From positions 47,210,501 through 47,274,500 of the forward strand of contig NC_080557.1 of the NCBI RefSeq assembly GCF_030253575.1: a DNA stretch of 64,000 bases, read 5' to 3'. The DNA comes from Rhododendron vialii (taxonomy: Eukaryota; Streptophyta; Magnoliopsida; Ericales; Ericaceae). The notes under the pieces were generated by a model. The model saw nothing but the letters and a program-made list of their open reading frames with translations. It was not told where the DNA came from and did not search any database. The position numbers and the translations under genes were made by a program. Positions 61,627-64,000 of this stretch are shown piece by piece (within the stretch, counting starts at the first letter, position 1; each line of letters opens with the position of its first letter).

Positions 61627-61984
61627 CTATATCAAGACAACAAAACAAAGTGAACACAAAGTCTCCAATAGGTAATACAAGCACATGATTTGGTCTAGTC
61701 AGTCCATAATTCCAATGAAAGGAAAAGCCCATCAAATAACTGATCTATATTTCTTTTTCTCCGTTTTTTGAGATTAATATAGTCAAACAGCTTAATTCAT
61801 GGAAAGCTGTTAAGTTAGTTTGGATGGAAACACTTGCCCGCAGGAGCCAAAGAAAGAAAAGAAGAGTTCAACTATACAGTAGCTCATATTGTATAATGAG
61901 CAATCATTTAACAAAATCACATTAGCAGCATCCAAGTTCTAATGGTAGGATGTTCTAAATATCACTTTATATTGAAGCTCAATA

Positions 61985-64000
61985 TTTTTTTATGCAAACA
62001 GTAAAAGGCCTCAAATAGATCATCAAGGGGACACAGGACACTACACATATATAGAAGACAAGAACCTCAAACACAAAAGGCCTAAAGCACAAAAAGACAA
62101 CTAAACCAAATATAGAGGGAATCCACAAAGTCTAGAAAAGAATCTATACGTGCCACTAAAGACAACCAACCATACAAACGGGTAAGGCATGACTTTTTAA
62201 ATGGGAAGCCACCTACTCCACACACTGAAAGGATCTTTGAATCCTCTCCAACCAAATCACCCACACGAGGGCACAAGCCTTGCTTCTCCATTTCCCTAAC
62301 TCAGCACCCCTCCAACTAGGCCAAAACAATGGCCACATCCCTATCAAATACCTAAGAATTCCAAGAAAGCAAAGAGCAAACCCAAAATTCCTAGGCAATC
62401 GCTTACACTGATCCTTTGTCGTCTCTGCACATGCAACACCAACTAACCATGACGTTTTGTATCCTAATGAGGTTGCTAACGACAAGATCTTCCATGAGCC
62501 ATTGTCCATGTGGAAGACACCACCTTATAAGTGGCAATGTTCTAAATGGCGCTTGGCGCTAGTAGGGCGGAGACCCACCTCCAAGTGCCAAGCCACCTAG
62601 GCGGCGCCAAGCAATTCGGCGTTTTTTTTTTTTTAAAACAAACCATTATCCAATCAAACTATATTCCATGTATCCATAATGCAAGTTCAAAGTTCTACAC
62701 AACAGTCATGGAAGAAATAGAATCAACTGGCCAAGTTGAGAAATTTGTAGAAAAACCCAAAATATTCGTGGGAAACAAGATAAATGTTGGGAATATTTAC
62801 TAGCTGGACCCATTTATTCTTTACGATGGGAACAGGAGGTATTCCCATGAATCCCATGATTCCCATCTGTTCTTGGGTAACCAAAAAAAAAACAGACGAG
62901 AGAGAGAGAAACAAGGTCGTGGACCCATCTGGTCCTGGAAGATCGAAAAGAAAAAAAAAAACGGACGAGAGAGAGAAACAGGACGATCGAGAGAGACACA
63001 CACACACATACCGGCGAGTCGGCGACCACCGACCGACGCCGACGATGGAAGATCGACGATCAGATGATGGAACGAGTTACCTGGAGTTTGATCCGACTAG
63101 CTAGGGCAACTGGAATGAGCTGTGAGTGGGTGTGGGATGAAAACGTAATATGTAATTGTGTGTGTATGTATGTATGTGTGTGTGTGATTTTGTCAAAATT
63201 ACATAAGAAGCCCTTTTAGTTTTATTCTATACATTTAAGGCCGCCCAAGGCCTCCAAACACGCCAAGGTCCGCCAAGCCCTCCAATCCCGCCAAGCCCGC
63301 CTAGGCGGCCACCAAACACCGCCAAACCTCCTTGGGGGCCAAATCAAATGCCAAGGGGTATTGGCGTGGCGGCGGGGTACCTCCAAGCGCCTCGGCGGCC
63401 GCCATTTAGAACACTGATAAGGGGTACCACCTATGAAATGCTTTGGCAGCTTTGCCAAGGGAATCTCACTCCAGGAATCCCCAAAAGAAAGAGGATGTAT
63501 CAAAACTCCACCTCTTCCAACATAAACCATCCTAAACCCACCCCAACCCGCTCAAGCCATACAGCAAAAGAAGCAAACCAAACAACTGAGCAAACGCCCC
63601 ATCCTAAAAAGGCCTATGAAGGATAATATTCCATGACACACTTCATGTGTCATTCCATGCACTTAGCCACTGACACCTCCCATCCTGCGAAAGGCCGAAA
63701 GATGGCCACAACCACAAATGCTCTACTGAGTGTCAGCTCACTACACAACTTATGCTGCCAAAACCTACCCCTACCCCTTCTTCCGACTGGATAGTTCAAA
63801 AAACTTGGGAAAATTGCCAAACAAGCCAAATACCCTTTCGCAGTCCCTTTCCATGGGAGCAATTACTTTTGCAGTCACCTAACCACCTCAAATCGCCACA
63901 TACTTCAACACGATCACTCTCCTCCAGAAGTTTTCTCTCCCGACCAAACCTCCACAAAAATAACTTTGCAATCATCGTCGTAAAACTTAGCTTTAGGTAG
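61985..64000 (-). mobile_element. LINE (non-LTR retrotransposon) fragment, 3' part, interrupted
   Basis: The minus-strand frame at 62509-62213 reads like the C-terminal region after the plant LINE reverse transcriptase (zf-RVT area), with a W-x-IW-x-ER pattern in KACALVWVIWLERIQRSF. Similar-looking coding pieces occur beyond the hAT MITE in 63860-63420. The 3' end seems to be near 61985 (gtttgcataaaaaaatattg on the minus strand). It is broken by stops and frameshifts and is non-functional. Boundaries are uncertain. Confidence 0.55.
62535..63416. mobile_element. hAT-type non-autonomous element (882 bp) inside the LINE fragment
   Basis: Termini caatgttctaaatggcgc and gcggccgccatttagaacac then tg are inverted, of the CAGTGTTCTAAA type. 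Eight-base flanks ataagtgg (62527-62534) and ataagggg (63417-63424) match at 7 of 8. Subterminal regions are rich in repeated cgccaag/cctaggcgg motifs, as hAT ends often are. No transposase is encoded. Confidence 0.78.

Larger units (their letters stand above)
61627..64000 (-). other. SmD1 intron 1 (partial) with transposon remnants
   Basis: All sequence between the SmD1 exon 2 acceptor and the window end is presumed intron, since no exon 1 is seen. It holds a minus-strand LINE fragment interrupted by a hAT-type MITE. The stretch 61640-61980 has no recognisable feature. Confidence 0.6.

Overview
This window is nuclear DNA from a flowering plant, almost certainly a woody eudicot. Its genes are intron-rich with GT-AG junctions, it carries plant-only families (ALMT, TBL, DUF26/Gnk2, plastid SCY2), and the AT-rich spacers hold many MITEs, SINEs and (GA)n/(CT)n/(TA)n microsatellites. 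The species cannot be named from sequence alone.

Layout: (1) 1.7-15.4 kb, + strand, a 13-exon gene for SCY2, the plastid inner-envelope SecY2. Its introns hold a hairpin MITE, a ~2.7 kb probable solo LTR with a 5-bp target duplication, and a Tourist-like MITE. (2) 17.2-20.4 kb, + strand, a 7-exon p31comet (MAD2L1-binding protein, COMET) gene. Its last exon and 3' flank were duplicated in tandem (20.2-23.7 and 23.75-26.56 kb), leaving an orphan last exon. (3) 30.6-33.0 kb, + strand, a 6-exon ALMT-type anion channel with a TATA box and a small LINE tail in its promoter. (4) 35.2-35.7 kb, a DUF26/ginkbilobin-like secreted protein gene broken by an in-frame stop. (5) 35.7-43.7 kb, repeats only: MULE-type MITEs, a Stowaway-like MITE and two head-to-head LTR fragments. 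(6) 43.8-47.8 kb, - strand, a 4-exon TBL-family wall polysaccharide O-acetyltransferase. (7) 47.8-52.8 kb, repeats, including a nested MITE cluster at 49.9-51.1 kb. (8) 52.8-57.8 kb, - strand, an F-box gene whose ORF is in one exon, probably preceded by a long 5'UTR intron. (9) 57.8-61.2 kb, repeats. (10) 61.3-64 kb, - strand, the last two exons of the SmD1 snRNP gene. Its first coding exon lies outside the window, and its intron holds a LINE fragment split by a hAT-type MITE.

The genes are an ordinary eukaryotic neighbourhood and do not form a pathway or cluster. The notable features are structural: the partial tandem duplication of the p31comet 3' end, the nested and inverted MITEs, insertions with readable target duplications, and the single-codon lesion in the Gnk2-like gene. 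I saw no evidence of an undescribed multi-gene system. All gene models were built by hand from splice signals and reading frame and are not supported by transcripts.
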